Shown here: piece by piece, positions 10,146 to 22,700 of the stretch
How positions within the stretch are numbered: the first letter of the stretch is position 1
Layout of the letters: the number at the start of each line of letters is the position of its first letter
DNA from: Diphasiastrum complanatum
Taxonomy: Eukaryota; Streptophyta; Lycopodiopsida; Lycopodiales; Lycopodiaceae
Assembly (NCBI GenBank): GCA_029204225.1
Contig: CM055105.1
Coordinates: 48,187,688-48,251,687, forward strand
Direction: 5' to 3'
Length of the DNA: 64,000 bases
The notes under the pieces: generated by a model
Told to the model about the DNA's origin: nothing
What the model saw: only the letters and a program-made list of their open reading frames with translations
Database searches by the model: none
Translations under genes and position numbers: made by a program

Positions 10146-11280
10146 TGTCACATAGATACCTGTTTGCAATTCTCATGTATTTTTGTAGACTGTGTGAAAT
10201 GCAAGTAAATATGTAGCAACATGAATGAATCTAGATTAACTATGAGATTGAGGGAGAGAAGGAATAAATCCAACAATGCCATCGACATAAGAGGGTGTGC
10301 TTGTGAGGCGGCCAAATGAAATTGAATGTATGCTATGATAAATTTATCCACAAGCCCCATGTTAAGTGCATTGGGGGTTCCATCCTCTTCCAAAGGCGAT
10401 ATGTGTTTGAGAGCTTCTCTCATGTGCCAATCACATGAATTGGGCATTAAATTATGTTGTAGCATGGATATCCATACGAGTTTCAAAGGGTCTAGCCACA
10501 TCCTCTTAAATAAAAGTTGTTGTAGCGAGGACGTCCAAATGAGCTTCAAAAAGATGTGGTGGCTATCCAAAGGAGATAGATAAAAGCATTGAAAGACCAT
10601 TTCAATGGAGGAATTGAATCAAGGAAACCTTGGACCGAAAACAATCTTGCATAAAAAAAAAACTTGTTGCTATACATCATCTTTTGGCAACAACTGATGG
10701 AAGCGAGCTTCCTTCGAAACTGCAACTGGCCACCACATCAAGCAACCAACAACCTTGGATGAGGGCAAGGCAGACTCTCGCATCGAGAATAGCGGGCGGT
10801 GCTTTGATTTAAGTATATGACCGTCCTCCTCCTAGCCCACAATTGCAGGTGGCCTCAATGTGAAACACCTTGCACTCTAAAAAGCACATGCTCTAAACCG
10901 TTAAATTGGCCATTTAGGGCAATGTGTGGGAGGGAACCACCCTTTTCCAACTCTGTTCACTGTTCACGCGGGTGAGGTCCACCATTTTCCAATGTGTTCA
11001 TGGGAGAGAGAGCTAGAGAGAGCTTATCTATTTTTTCAATGTGTTCACGCGAGAGAGAGCTTATCACAGACATGTAAAGCCACCAGCCTTGGATACAGAG
11101 GGCCCTCCATCATTAGGGGTTGGGGGTTGCCTATAAGGTCACCCGTCTCCCAACCCCTAAAGCACCTTTCTACTTTCTACACACCCTAAAACGCTAATCT
11201 AGCGGGCACACCTAAATTTGGGTGGGCGAAAGACCACCTCTCTTGTCCACATTTATGCTCTTTGCTGTTCCTTCATACTC
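10146..11280. other. Gap without a recognised gene
   Basis: A 150-codon minus-strand frame (10148-10600) has no recognisable domain and overlaps a degenerate internal duplication of about 70 bp (TGTTGTAGC... at about 10460 and 10517). Short GAGAGAGAGCT runs occur near 11005-11060. Nothing here supports a gene. Confidence 0.35.
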
Positions 11281-11284
11281 GTCT

Positions 11285-11345
11285 TTTCCTCCTCCTCCTC
11301 CTCCTCCTCCTCCTCTTCCTTTTGCTGCCGCTGCTGCTGCTGCCG
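11285..11345 (+). repeat. (TCC)n / (GCTGCC)n microsatellite
   Basis: A run of CTC/TCC triplets passes into GCTGCC-like triplets. Read as protein it gives poly-Pro and poly-Ala. CT-rich triplet runs are common in plant 5' untranslated regions, and it lies about 0.9 kb before the WD40 start codon, but no transcript link is shown. Confidence 0.7.
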
Positions 11346-11884
11346 ACGAAGGAAAGAAATCGAAGCAGAGAGCGTGCTTTAATCGATCATCGAATAGTGG
11401 TGAGGGGCAGCTGCTGAGAGGATGCGCTTGACTGTTAGCAGGAACACCAATCTTTGTCCATGCCCTTCCACCCTGATTGTTTTCGTTTTATTTTGAGAGC
11501 TATAGACATAATAAACGTGCTGGTTTGAATCAGTGATCAAGTAAGCCTATCAGATTTGCAAATCTGGAGGGTTCAATGCAAGATGAGTCCATAGCCGTGG
11601 CTTTCCGGAAAGGGGATATTGAAAGTAGAACCATTATGTTTTATTGTCATAGCAGTCAAAATAAGTATTGAGTTTATGCTTTGATTGCAACCACGAATTT
11701 TGACTGCATGCACTTTTTAGAATAGCAATCCTGCCCTTCTGTCTATTGTCGCTTATTTTTCTGACGTCTATGGTTCGTGAAGTATGCGAAGCTGATGGAT
11801 TTGATGAGGTAGCTGGCAATGAGGGACACACGGTTTGACGAAGCCATACAGGCCTGGAAATGGCGGTATTGTTCCATTCGCGTT

Positions 11885-11892
11885 CTATAAAA
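11885..11892 (+). promoter_or_regulatory. Candidate TATA box of the WD40 gene
   Basis: CTATAAAAAG lies about 335 bp upstream of the start codon at 12223. If used, transcription would begin near 11915-11920 and leave a 5' UTR of about 305 bp holding an upstream ATG (12102). An alternative is a start further upstream near the CT-rich run with a 5' UTR intron. Confidence 0.4.
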
Positions 11893-12222
11893 AGAAGGAC
11901 TTAGCTCATTGTCAGTGCTAACGGTGGATTCGTTTCTTTTGCACTAACGCACCGGATCTAAATCCCTATTATCACAAAGATATTCTTACACAGGCAAACA
12001 GTTTGTAAAGATTATTAATCTGCTGAGGTTTAGTTGCGGTTAGGGGACCGACAAGCATCTTGCTTGGCGGTAAAGCCGTATAAGATAAGCTATTTTTGTA
12101 TATGTCAAAGTTAGTGCTAGAGTTTTTCGTGGAGGAAGAAAATAAGGGTGTAACAGCGGAAGTAGATGGTATGCAACGAGCTTCAATTATCAGTTCAAAG
12201 TACTGTTACGTGAAAGTTAGGG

Positions 12223-13706
12223 ATGGCGGCACCAAATGGCCAAGCTTCTGGAGTTCGAACGCACTTCAAAACACCGGAGGGTCGCTACAAGCTGTCGCGT
12301 GAGAAGACCTACCCGACAGGAATCCTCCATTATAGCCACGGAAAAGTAGTCACACAGGTATACGCTTTATGCAGATCCCTGCTCAATTTCCATCATCCAC
12401 AGGTGATTTACAGCAATATATTTTTTTTGAAATTGAGATTGAAATTGAACATTATAGCTAATTTAATATGTTTTGTACCACGATTCTTGTTTTTGATACA
12501 AGAACTTCCTGCATGTTTCATTGGATCCATCAATTAGGTTTTGGACCTGATTACTCTCTTTCAGTTTACACCTGCTTGTATCCGATCCTCTATGTATTTC
12601 TAATTTTGTGGTGTTCAGAGTCCCTATTTATATGGAAAGCTTGGAGTCTATTTTTCTTCGACTATTTAGATCGTCGGGGTGCATTCTTTTGATATTATTT
12701 GTAAGGAAGACTGCGAGTTTGTAGTAGCCTTTTCGTACACTAGGCAATAAATTCTTTATGTTATTCACCTCATTCAGCAGTCTGAGTCAAGAACTTTAAG
12801 CTTATATAAAAGTACCTTTGCATTTAAGGAAAAAAAACATGTGCGCAGGTTTTGCTGGCCCATCTCAAAGATAGGCCACCAGCACAGACAAATGCAACAA
12901 GCACGAGTTCGAGTAGCAGTACTGGGATGAGGTTTCCTGCTGTACGGCTTCTGGGTGCTGGAAATGGAAGTAGGGCACTCAACTTTGTTGGGGGCAATGG
13001 TTTTACTAGTAAGCTTAGTAGTGGTGTAAAATCTGCAGCCAGTGGAGTTACGGGGACATTAAGTAATGGCCCAACTGCTGTTCATTTTGATGGTGAAGGG
13101 GCATACATCATGTTCAATGTAGGCGATGCAATTTTTGTGAGCGATTATAATTCTCCGGACAAGGCAAGATCTTGCTCATGCGTGTCTTAGCTATTGGTCT
13201 GCAACAGTAAATAGAAACCAATGAATTACTGTTGGATATTATACTCTTGAAATCTGTTCATGCTGTAGGCTACAATTTTTTTTTGCTGATCTAGCTATTT
13301 CGATGAGCGTCCTCTTGCAGGATCCCATCAAAAGTATTCATTTTACAAGCTCCAATCCAGTTTCTTTGGCATTTGATTCAGAAGCAAAAGATGGACATGA
13401 CCTACTCATCGGTCTGAGCTCAGGAGATGGTAAGTTTCTATGTATCAGAGACATTTGAGTACATGGTCCTCTTATGGGATTTGCTAGACTAGCTTGGTTT
13501 TTAATTTCTGTTTTGAATAGCATCGAAAAGGTTATTGGTTGGAGTTTGAAGCTTCAATGTGATGTTGACGAGATAGTTTACATAAAATTGTTGATTTTGT
13601 GATTTGCAACAGTCTACTCTGCTTCCCTCAGATTACAATTGCAGGATTCTGGAAAAAAACTGGTAGGGGCAGCCCATTATAACAAAGATGGATCATTGAA
13701 TAGCAG
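12223..13706 (+). CDS. WD40 gene, exons 1-4
   Basis: Exon 1 (45 codons) has the conserved N-terminus and ends at VVTQ. Exon 2 (105 codons) begins [11 protein letters not shown], continues through a Ser/Gly-rich low-complexity linker, and ends with the first WD-like strand set ([20 protein letters not shown]). Exon 3 carries DPIKSIHF and [11 protein letters not shown]. Exon 4 begins [12 protein letters not shown] and ends in the split codon before RCTAVSW. Introns 1-3 are 491, 157 and 183 bp. Intron 2 starts AAG|GCAAGA at 13164, a good match to the GC-donor consensus. Exon phases 0, 0, 1, 2 agree across the joins. Confidence 0.92.
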
Positions 13707-16700
13707 GTAATGGAGATTGCTAACTGGAATGATTTTAGTTACTTTTTGACATCATAAGAGTTTCTAAATAGCTATCTGAAACTTGATTTGCTTGCGACTT
13801 TGATTTAGTCCTTTATCATGTTAAATGAAGTTTTAAGCGTAAAGCTTATTTCCGGATATTGCTGTGCTTAGCTGGCTACGAGAAAAAATATGTAGAATCA
13901 TGAAATCAACAATTAAAAAAAAAAACTTAGGAGTACTTTGGAACACTAGATTTGAACTCTTGAACCTTGGAAATGCGATTATGGTTATAAAAGAGAACTT
14001 TTGATTTAGGAAAGCATTCTTAAAATGAAGTAGCCAATGTAAATGGAATTGCTTACATTACCATAGGTTACTTTGACCCAAAAGGTCGAGAGTTGTGTAA
14101 ATTGAAAATAGCAATCATTCCTTATCATGTTTGAAATAGTTTTTCTCCCTTTGCCGTTTACTACTATGGTTGCTTGAAACCTATTGTATAACTTTCTTTA
14201 ATCTTTTAGCAAGGGTCGATGACTTTGTTGAGTGTAGGTATTGACCTTTTGTAGAGATATCAGGGGTCCTTGGAGTTCTTACTCGATCTTTGTAGCTTGC
14301 CTTTCTTATGAGCTTTTATTGATTAGGTAGGCATATATATCGACTAAGTTCATAAGGACCCAAAAATTTAGGTGCCCCTTAGTACTTCCAAGTGTTGTAA
14401 CTATTATGTTACGCTTAAGGTACTTTTAATCTACTCTCGAGGAGTTAAATATCCATAGGGACTTCTATATGGAGCATGGAGACACACTTTTCTATTCATC
14501 ATTTGGACCATATAAACCCGACATTATTTTGCAGTTGTTGGATTCATTTAAAAGGGCTACTAGCCCGTTCCGAGCAAAATAGGTCGGAACGTTCTGTTCC
14601 GTACGTTCCGGAACGTACTGGGTTGCGAGTTAGTGTAAGCTAAAAAAAAGTGATAAATGACCTTGCTGGCCCGCACATTCTGCATCTCTCAGATAGCGAG
14701 TTGTCATACTTCTAACGAGGACATGAAGGTGCCATGGAAGCCATAAGGCACTCTGGAAGGAAGCTTCACGGAGGCGATGAGAATGGTGAGCTTGCGTCCA
14801 AGATTTCTCATTGTGGCGGAAAGAAACTCCTAAGGCAATTCTTCCTTCAAATTGAGCAGACTTTTCTGTACATCGATGACTGACATATTTTATGCTCTGA
14901 GATATGACAACTACTCAACCATCGCATGGGGCGCATCTGCACATCATGGACGTGGTCCAGGAGTTTCCAGTGATGGCTTGCGGAAAGAAAGCAGGAAGCC
15001 TTGTGGACGATCCTGTTTGTGTGTTCAATTTTATCTCACACAAGATGCTCCTCAAGCTTTCTTAGATATGGTTTTTTTTTTCCATTGTAAAAAAACGTAT
15101 TTTTTTTTTGAGGGTCCCGTTTTGGAACGGAACACGTTCTGGAACGCGTTCCGTTCTGGAATGGGCAACTAAGGTTATGAGACACATGTATGGTTAGTTG
15201 AACCATCATAGTAGCAATCAAACTTAGTTGCATGCCTCATTATGGTTTAAATTTGTTTCAAACCTCATTCTTTTCAACTTTATTTCTGATGATGTACCAC
15301 GTCGAAGTTTGAGATCATGAATACTTGTGCTTGGAAAAAATACTCTTAACCAATCCATTGTAGTTTGTTAAATCTCTGGCTTGCTCTGATGATTGCGTCA
15401 TCAAATCATGGTCAGATTTAGTAGTTCAACTTTTTGATTGTTTATCCAAATATGCTGTTGTACAAAGATGGGTTTTATTTTTGTTCATCTCCCCTTGGAT
15501 GTTACATTCATGTTACCCTATATCAATTTGCTTAATGAAGTCACCTATAAAAAGGGATTCTTCGAAGATTTTGAACTTTCAAACCTTTGGTTGCTACTTG
15601 GGTTGAGATATAGCAAATTGTTTGGTTGTAGATTAGGCATAGGGACAATTAATTAGTCACAGTTGGGCCTTTGGCTCGTATAAATTGAAAGTGAGTAAAT
15701 GGCTCCACACATAAGCCAAGAACCAACAATCGTGTAGGACCTCAATGCTCTGCAATCATAGAAATGAACTTTAGTAGAATTGCAAAATTAACCATAGTAC
15801 ATGACGTCTTGTTTTATGGACATCCTGTTCATATTGGTGCCCTTTTAATCATAGGTGGGCCACGTGCCCTTTTTATTCATGTGCAGGTAGCGTTGCATCA
15901 CTTCCTTTTTCCTTAGATGTAGACTTGGTGCTAAGGCAAAGTCAAAGGATGAGTTGTTTATCCCTATCAAACACCATGACCAGAGCCAATGTTATCAAAT
16001 ACGAAGACCTACAACACTGAGAGCTACATGATGGGCTTCATGAATTTGCACTTGTCCTTCATGACTTATGGCATCCACGTCATCCACTGTCTCCTTGAAG
16101 CATTTACTCATGATGTGGCATCACGACTACCATTTAGTTAGGTTGGTTATTTACTATAGATATTTGATTCACGGAAACTCTTCTTATGAGTTCTCTTGTA
16201 GCTCTTTATCTCATCTTTGTAGCATTCGTTCTTATTTTACCACTAGATGTTACAGCTTTTCCCTTAGAGACATTTCACTCTCCCTAAGTTAGACCACACT
16301 TGGAATGTATTCTTTTAGTCTTATATACATGTGGTACCTCACAGACCTTAAACAGAGCTCTCTCTCTCTCTCTCTCATGACTCTGAAGTAAAGTGTCTTG
16401 TTGACCTTCTCTTCAGTTCTTCTTCAGGCGCCTTTTGGCGTGAGTTTATTTCTCGTGCTCCACCACCTCTCCTAGATGACCTCTGCATATGGACCGACTA
16501 CGCTACCAACCTATATACCATACCCACTGATGCACCCATCTCTATCTCCCCACGCCCCTCTGAGTTCACCTTCTTCACCTTTGACATGGTACTTGCGGCC
16601 ATCAAGAGAATGAATTCCCATAAGGCAACATATTGAAGACATTGGATCTGAACTCCTAACCCATGCTTCCGACCTCCTTGTTCCCACACTAGCCACTCTC

Positions 16701-19700
16701 CTAATTCCGCTGTTGTCTCTGGCTTCCTTTCATCCCGGTGCACCAACATCATCCATCCTATTCATAGAAATGGTAATCCCATGATTCTTGGTAACTACTG
16801 CACTATCATGATTGGGCATGTTCTCACGAAGCTATATGGTACCATACTCCAGTCTGCAGTGAGTTCAAAGGCGGAATCCGTAGGAAATAGAAGCCTAAGG
16901 ATCCAGAATCTTAACTATTCAATCACACAAAGCATTCTCAAAAGAAAGAGAGAGATGGCTAGCAACCCTCTTGTAGAAACTCGTGGACAGCCAAGGAGAA
17001 TAGTCAGTATCGCTCACAAAAGTGTCTCATACAAATGGGATGCACACATATATATAGTCCAAGATGACTATCTAACTTCATGACTATATACTTGACTATT
17101 GGCTTTCCAACTACTTGACTATTGGCTGTCCAGCTACTTGACTATCTATCCAACTTTCTATAAGTTACATAGAAAGAATAAGGTACCTCCAATATGTCAA
17201 GTTGGGGTAATTAATGTCACAATTAGGCCTAGTGGACCCATGAGTCCCTACCAAGTTAATATCATACTAACTTAGCTAACTCTAAGTTTAGTAGGCCTAA
17301 TATAATAAATGACCATGGTTACACAACTCTCGACCTTTTGGGTCAAAGTAACCTATGGTAATGTAATCAATTCCATTTACATTCCAACACCCTCCTTAAA
17401 TGGAAATGCATAACATAACATGAAGTAACTTCTCGAAAGAGAAAAATGCAACTTGCTGTCCGAACTTCATGTCGCCAAATAAACTTCGCACCGAAGTAGT
17501 CGAAATCTCATCCCCAATCATGTCCAACATATAAAAGGAAAAGAATGCGCAATAATGAAGCATCAAGTCGAAGGGTGAGGATTTGCATGCTCCATCCGAA
17601 GTAGGGATCCAACATAAACTCGGCAATAAGTCGAAACATGGACTTGTAATCCATCATAGGTTCCCACATCATTCGAATATACTTCTTACCATAAGGACAA
17701 TAAAAAAGAGTACCAAACTCTTTTGGCATCACATCCTCCCTAACCTTACTATCAATGACTTTCTCACATAGAATAGGCGATGTACCAACATCATGATGAA
17801 GAGTAAGTGTAGAACCAAAAAAATCAGCAAGAGGTACTGATTTTAAAGAGGCATGTGCCTTCCTTTCGTAGTAAGATATTTCTTTGCTGTCCTGCAAAGT
17901 CTCCAATAGCCGACAAGGAACTGTTATGGGCTGTTCAACACGTTGCTGCCGAAAGTGTTCCCAGCATGGACCATGTTGTCCATAATCTTCCGCAGGTTGT
18001 TCCTGAAGCATAATGGACTGCTCATGATGTAAAATGGGCTGTAAATGACCAAAAGAAGATGACTGAACCTGCTGTCCAACATCTTCATAATAAAAATTTA
18101 GCAAACTCTCAAGAGATGCATCAACGATGGCGTCATCAAAGCTGTCCCTCGAAGAGGCATGAGATGACATAGAAGATTCTTCAAGTAATGAAAATTTCTC
18201 TCCAAACAAATGCTCACTCTTAACACTTTGAACAAAAGTTCTAATTGACACATGTTTACTCCCTCCTTGATTAGTACAAAATAGTTTTAAAGAGTGCTTG
18301 AATTTTTCAGCCTTTGCTAAAACATCAAATTGAAAAGGTTTCGCATGAAACTTTTCACTAATGCATCCATCATATGCATCAACTTGCGATGACTTGAAAA
18401 AAGAAGATTGTTTCAACATCTGCTCAATGTATCGTTGTTGAGAGATGAAGATTCCAGCCCCATGTGGAAGATCAACAAGAACCCAAGTGTGGTTCTTCAT
18501 AAGTGAGTTGTACTCCTCTTGCATCGCATCCTCCCAACATTTTACTCCTCTGGCCTGCTCATAAAAAACAGGTTCTATGGCACCATCCTCTATAGAAATA
18601 AGAGCAAAATCAAAAAAATCAGCAAATTCTACTGATTTAGTAGAGGCACGAGTCTTCCCTTCATAGAAATGATCCTTTTTGCTGTCCTGCAAAGTCTGCA
18701 ACAACCATTTAGGGACTGGTTTCGGCTGTCCAACAACCTTACCTTTGTCAACACTTTGCTGTCCAAAGTGTTTCGAACTTGGACCTTGCTGTCCAATGTT
18801 TTCTAAACTTGGACCTTGCTGTCCAATGTCTTCAACAAGCTGCTCTTCACCATAAATAGGTTCTTCTTGATGAACTATGGGCTGCAAAATTGAAGGAGTA
18901 GTGGGCTGTCCACTAGAAGTAGATGGCAGTCCCTTCTCTTCATGATTAGATGGCAAAACCAAATCTGGAAATATTTCAACATATGCATCATGGGGGAAGT
19001 CCCCTTTCATGACATGAGTGGGCGCAACATTATAGGAGGTCTTTTCATCAAAATGAACATCACGACTTACTATGATTCTATTAGTATCCATATTAAACAA
19101 CCTATAGCCCTTGCTTTCACTACTATAGCCAACAAATATGCATTTAACTCCTTTATCATCAAGCTTGGTTCTTAGCTTATCGGGAATGAAAGCATAAGCC
19201 GCGAAACCAAAGATGCGTAAGTGAGAAACAATAGGCTTTTTACCATACCAAACTTCATAAGGAGTTAATACCTTAAAGGCTTTAGTAGGACACCGATTAC
19301 TAATGTAAGCCGTCGTTATAACCGCTTCAGCCCAAAACTTGTGAGGTAGGCCCTTTGCCTTGAGCATGCATCGAGCCATCTCCATGATAGTGCGATTCTT
19401 TCTTTCGTCAACACCATTTTGTTGAGGTGTGTAAGGGGTTGTCATTTGATGATGGATTCCTTTGCTTTGAAGATAAGTACCGAACGTATTCTTTATATAT
19501 TCCCCTCCTCGGTCGGTACGTAAGATTTTCAAAGAGTGCCCAAACTGATTTTCTATCATTGCTAGAAAATCCTTAAAGCGTTGAAAAACTTCAGATTTTG
19601 CCTTCATAGGATAAATCCATGTAAATTTTGAAAGGTCATCAATAAAAGTAACAAAGTACTTACACCTTCCAATGGATTCGGTCCTCATTGGACCACATAC

Positions 19701-22700
19701 ATCACTATGAACCAAATCAAATTTGCTATCAACTCTAATAGTTCCATCAATTGGAAAAACTTGCCTTTGAAATTTTCCAAGTATGCATCCTTCGCATACA
19801 TGTCCTTCGGGATGCTCAATATTAGGAATGTCTTCAACTCTGTTGAATCTCTTCAACCTCTTCAAGCTAGCAAAGTTGAGATGTCCAAACCTAGCATGCC
19901 ATAATTCAGCCAACTCCAAAGAATGTGAACTTGATGCAACAAGACAAAATGATGATGAACCTCTTCGCTCATAGATATCCATAAGGAACAACACGTAATG
20001 TTCCCGAAGCAATGATCATAAGAGATCTCTTTGGGTCTTTGATAAGACATTTGTCTTCTTTGAATTCCACAATCAATCCTTGGTTCATAATTGTAGAGAC
20101 CGAAATGAGATTCTTTGTTATTTTTGGAACATAAAGTACATTTCGAATGTACTTCTCCTCACCATTGGGTAGGATAATGGGGATCACTCCAATACCTTTG
20201 ATAGGATAAGAGGTGTTATCAACACCTTGAACTTTGCTTCCATCATGCACTTTCACAAGCTTTGTGAAGACCTCTTTGTGATAAGTCATATGACGTGTGG
20301 CACCGCTATCAATCACCCAATCAATAGATGAAAAAACAACAACTTGTAAAGCTGAAGATGAGCTGTTTTCTGCTGAAAAACCAGCAATATTTGAAGTAGC
20401 AGAAATCTCGTCTTGAGGAGAGATGAGATTATTAGTGACAAAAGCATAATCATTATTGAAAAGATTACTCCTTTTCAAATTGTTGTTCCAAAGTAATGAT
20501 TGCGGTACTTGTATCGTTACCTTTCTCTTTTTCCTTTGCAAGCCTCTTCCTACATTCTTTGATGTGATGCCCAAACTTCTTGCAATAGTGGCACTTACCC
20601 TTCTTCTTGGAGTCTTGATCTTGAGCTTCCTTAGTTTTTTGATCATCTTTGGAAGTTTTGAAAGAAGGCTTCCCTTTCCACTTGTCTTTGCCTTTGCCTT
20701 TTGCAAAGAAAGCTTGATCTTCTTGTTCACCAAAGTTGATCCTTGTTTGCTCTTCTTGAAGAAGTAAGCCAACAAGTTCATCGAAGGAGATTTGCTGTCC
20801 CCTAAGAGAAATGCTCAATGATGACACAAATGGAAGGTAAGAATTAGGAAGAGAGTTGAGAGTAATAGATACAAATTGTGAGTTCTCAATCACCTCATCA
20901 ATACTAAGAAGCTTCTCTCGAAGATCCTCGATCTTCGTCAAGTGGTTTGTAAGCAAATCACCTTCTTGCATCTTCAAGATAGAAAGTTGATTTCGAAGAT
21001 ATACCACTTTTGCCGCATTCTTTACTTGAAACATCTTTGCAAGAGTCTCCCAAGCACTTTTGGAAGTCTTGCATGATCTAATATTTGGAAGGATAGATCT
21101 TTTCACTGATAATGCAATGACGGAATGTGCTTGTGCATCTCGTCGATCCCACTTCTTTTGCTCATCGGAAGACACCTCCGTAGATGAAGAAGTAGTTGTT
21201 CTAGATGGTGTAATAGGTGCCAAGGTAGGCGGCCTCTCTTCGTCACCATTAACTACTTCCCACAAACCTTTAGCAATTAGAAGGTTCTTTATCATGTAGC
21301 ACCACAAGGAATAGTTTGTACCATCCAGCCTATCTTCATTAAATAAAGAACCAATAGACTCCGATTCTTTAGCCATAACAGAAAAATCAGCTTGTAGTAG
21401 ATAGAAAGTAGACTTTCCAAGACAAAATCTACTCAAAGGGCAGCAACCTCAAAGCTGAAATTATGAGCACAATAGATTGCAATACTCCACATGCAATTTG
21501 CTCAGCAAGTAATGAAATAGGTGGCTGATTTTTGCACAAAAAACAGAATGCTCACAAATAGATAGACTTCGAATGAAGCCAAAACCAAAACCAGAAATTT
21601 GTGGCTAAAAAGAGTGCACACTATGTGCATATAGAGCTGATGGTAGCGCCCTACTCCAAGCTCACCAACAGAGAAATTTCAGCAAGAAATGTGTCCAAAA
21701 CACATGTATCTTCATTTAAGAAGTAAATTTGAAATTTTCAGCATGTAATTGAGTCAAGATTACATGCAATTGGTTTGAGCATGGGCGCCCTACTGCTAGC
21801 TCTCAAATAGGTGAAGGTGCCCTACAGTTTCCTGCAAAAAAGCTATAAGAAGATGAACAGATTCTTCTCTTGCAAAAATCAGCAGCTTGATGATTTTCTG
21901 CAACCAAAAGGGGAAGAAGATAGCTTCCTATTGGGCGCCCTCCTGCAAGCAATATGATCACCTAAAGGCTCTGATACCATGTAAGAAATAGAAGCCTAAG
22001 GATCTAGAATCTTAACTATTCAATCACACAAAGCATTCTCAAAAGAAAGAGAGAGATGGCTAGAAACCCTCTTGTAGAAACTCGTGGACAGCCAAGGAGA
22101 ATAGTCAGTATTGCTTACAAAAGTGTCTCATACAAATGGGATGCACACATATATATAGTCCAAGATGACTATCTAACTTCATGACTATTGGCTATCCAAC
22201 TACTTGACTATTGGCTTTCCAACTACTTGACTATTGACTATCCAACTTTCTATAAGTTATACAGAAAGAATAAGGTACCAGGCTCTGCCAGATTCAGATA
22301 TGAGATATACACATGCAACACTTGCTTCCTCGCACTCCCTTCATGACCAGGGTTACCGGCTGTTATGGTTCTCTCAAGCATCCCACTTCCTCCTTGAGTC
22401 ATTTGGTATCTCCATTACAGGGCTCCCCTCAGGTACTCATTTATATATCAGGTGCTTCCTATATCGGGCATATCTCGATCGTACTTGGAGGCTGACAGCC
22501 CAATGCTGAAACTTGTAGAACCAAATTAGCCTTTTGTGGTCGAAATAGATGCTGGTGACTGTGCAATAGGTGCACAAGTTAATTATGATTTTGAGGGGTT
22601 TGGGGCCCTCATATGCATATGGTCATAATTAATGGTTGGAGGCCTAAACTCATGATGGTGGATTTTTTATGGGTCTATCAGTGAGTCATAGGGGAATTGG

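Larger units (their letters stand above)
16879..22279 (-). mobile_element. Ty1/copia element with gag, protease, integrase and mostly deleted RT
   Basis: Minus-strand order: 5' LTR (21980-22279, truncated), primer site (21968-21979), gag (20465-21373), protease (about 19969-20462), GAG-pre-integrase plus integrase and a duplicated module (17508-20012), polypurine tract (17390-17400, AAGGAGGG), 3' LTR (16879-17389). Most of RT and all of RNase H are absent, so the copy is non-autonomous. It sits between two same-strand LINE fragments inside intron 4. Confidence 0.88.

Noticed and set aside
10148-10600. 150-codon minus-strand frame
   Set aside because: No domain, and it covers a degenerate duplicated segment; not enough to call a gene.
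11222-11431. 69-codon frame with poly-Pro and poly-Ala
   Set aside because: It is the translation of triplet microsatellites; no conserved sequence surrounds it.
12096-12302. 68-codon frame before the WD40 gene as a protein gene
   Set aside because: It overlaps the WD40 start in another frame and has no domain; kept only as a possible upstream frame.
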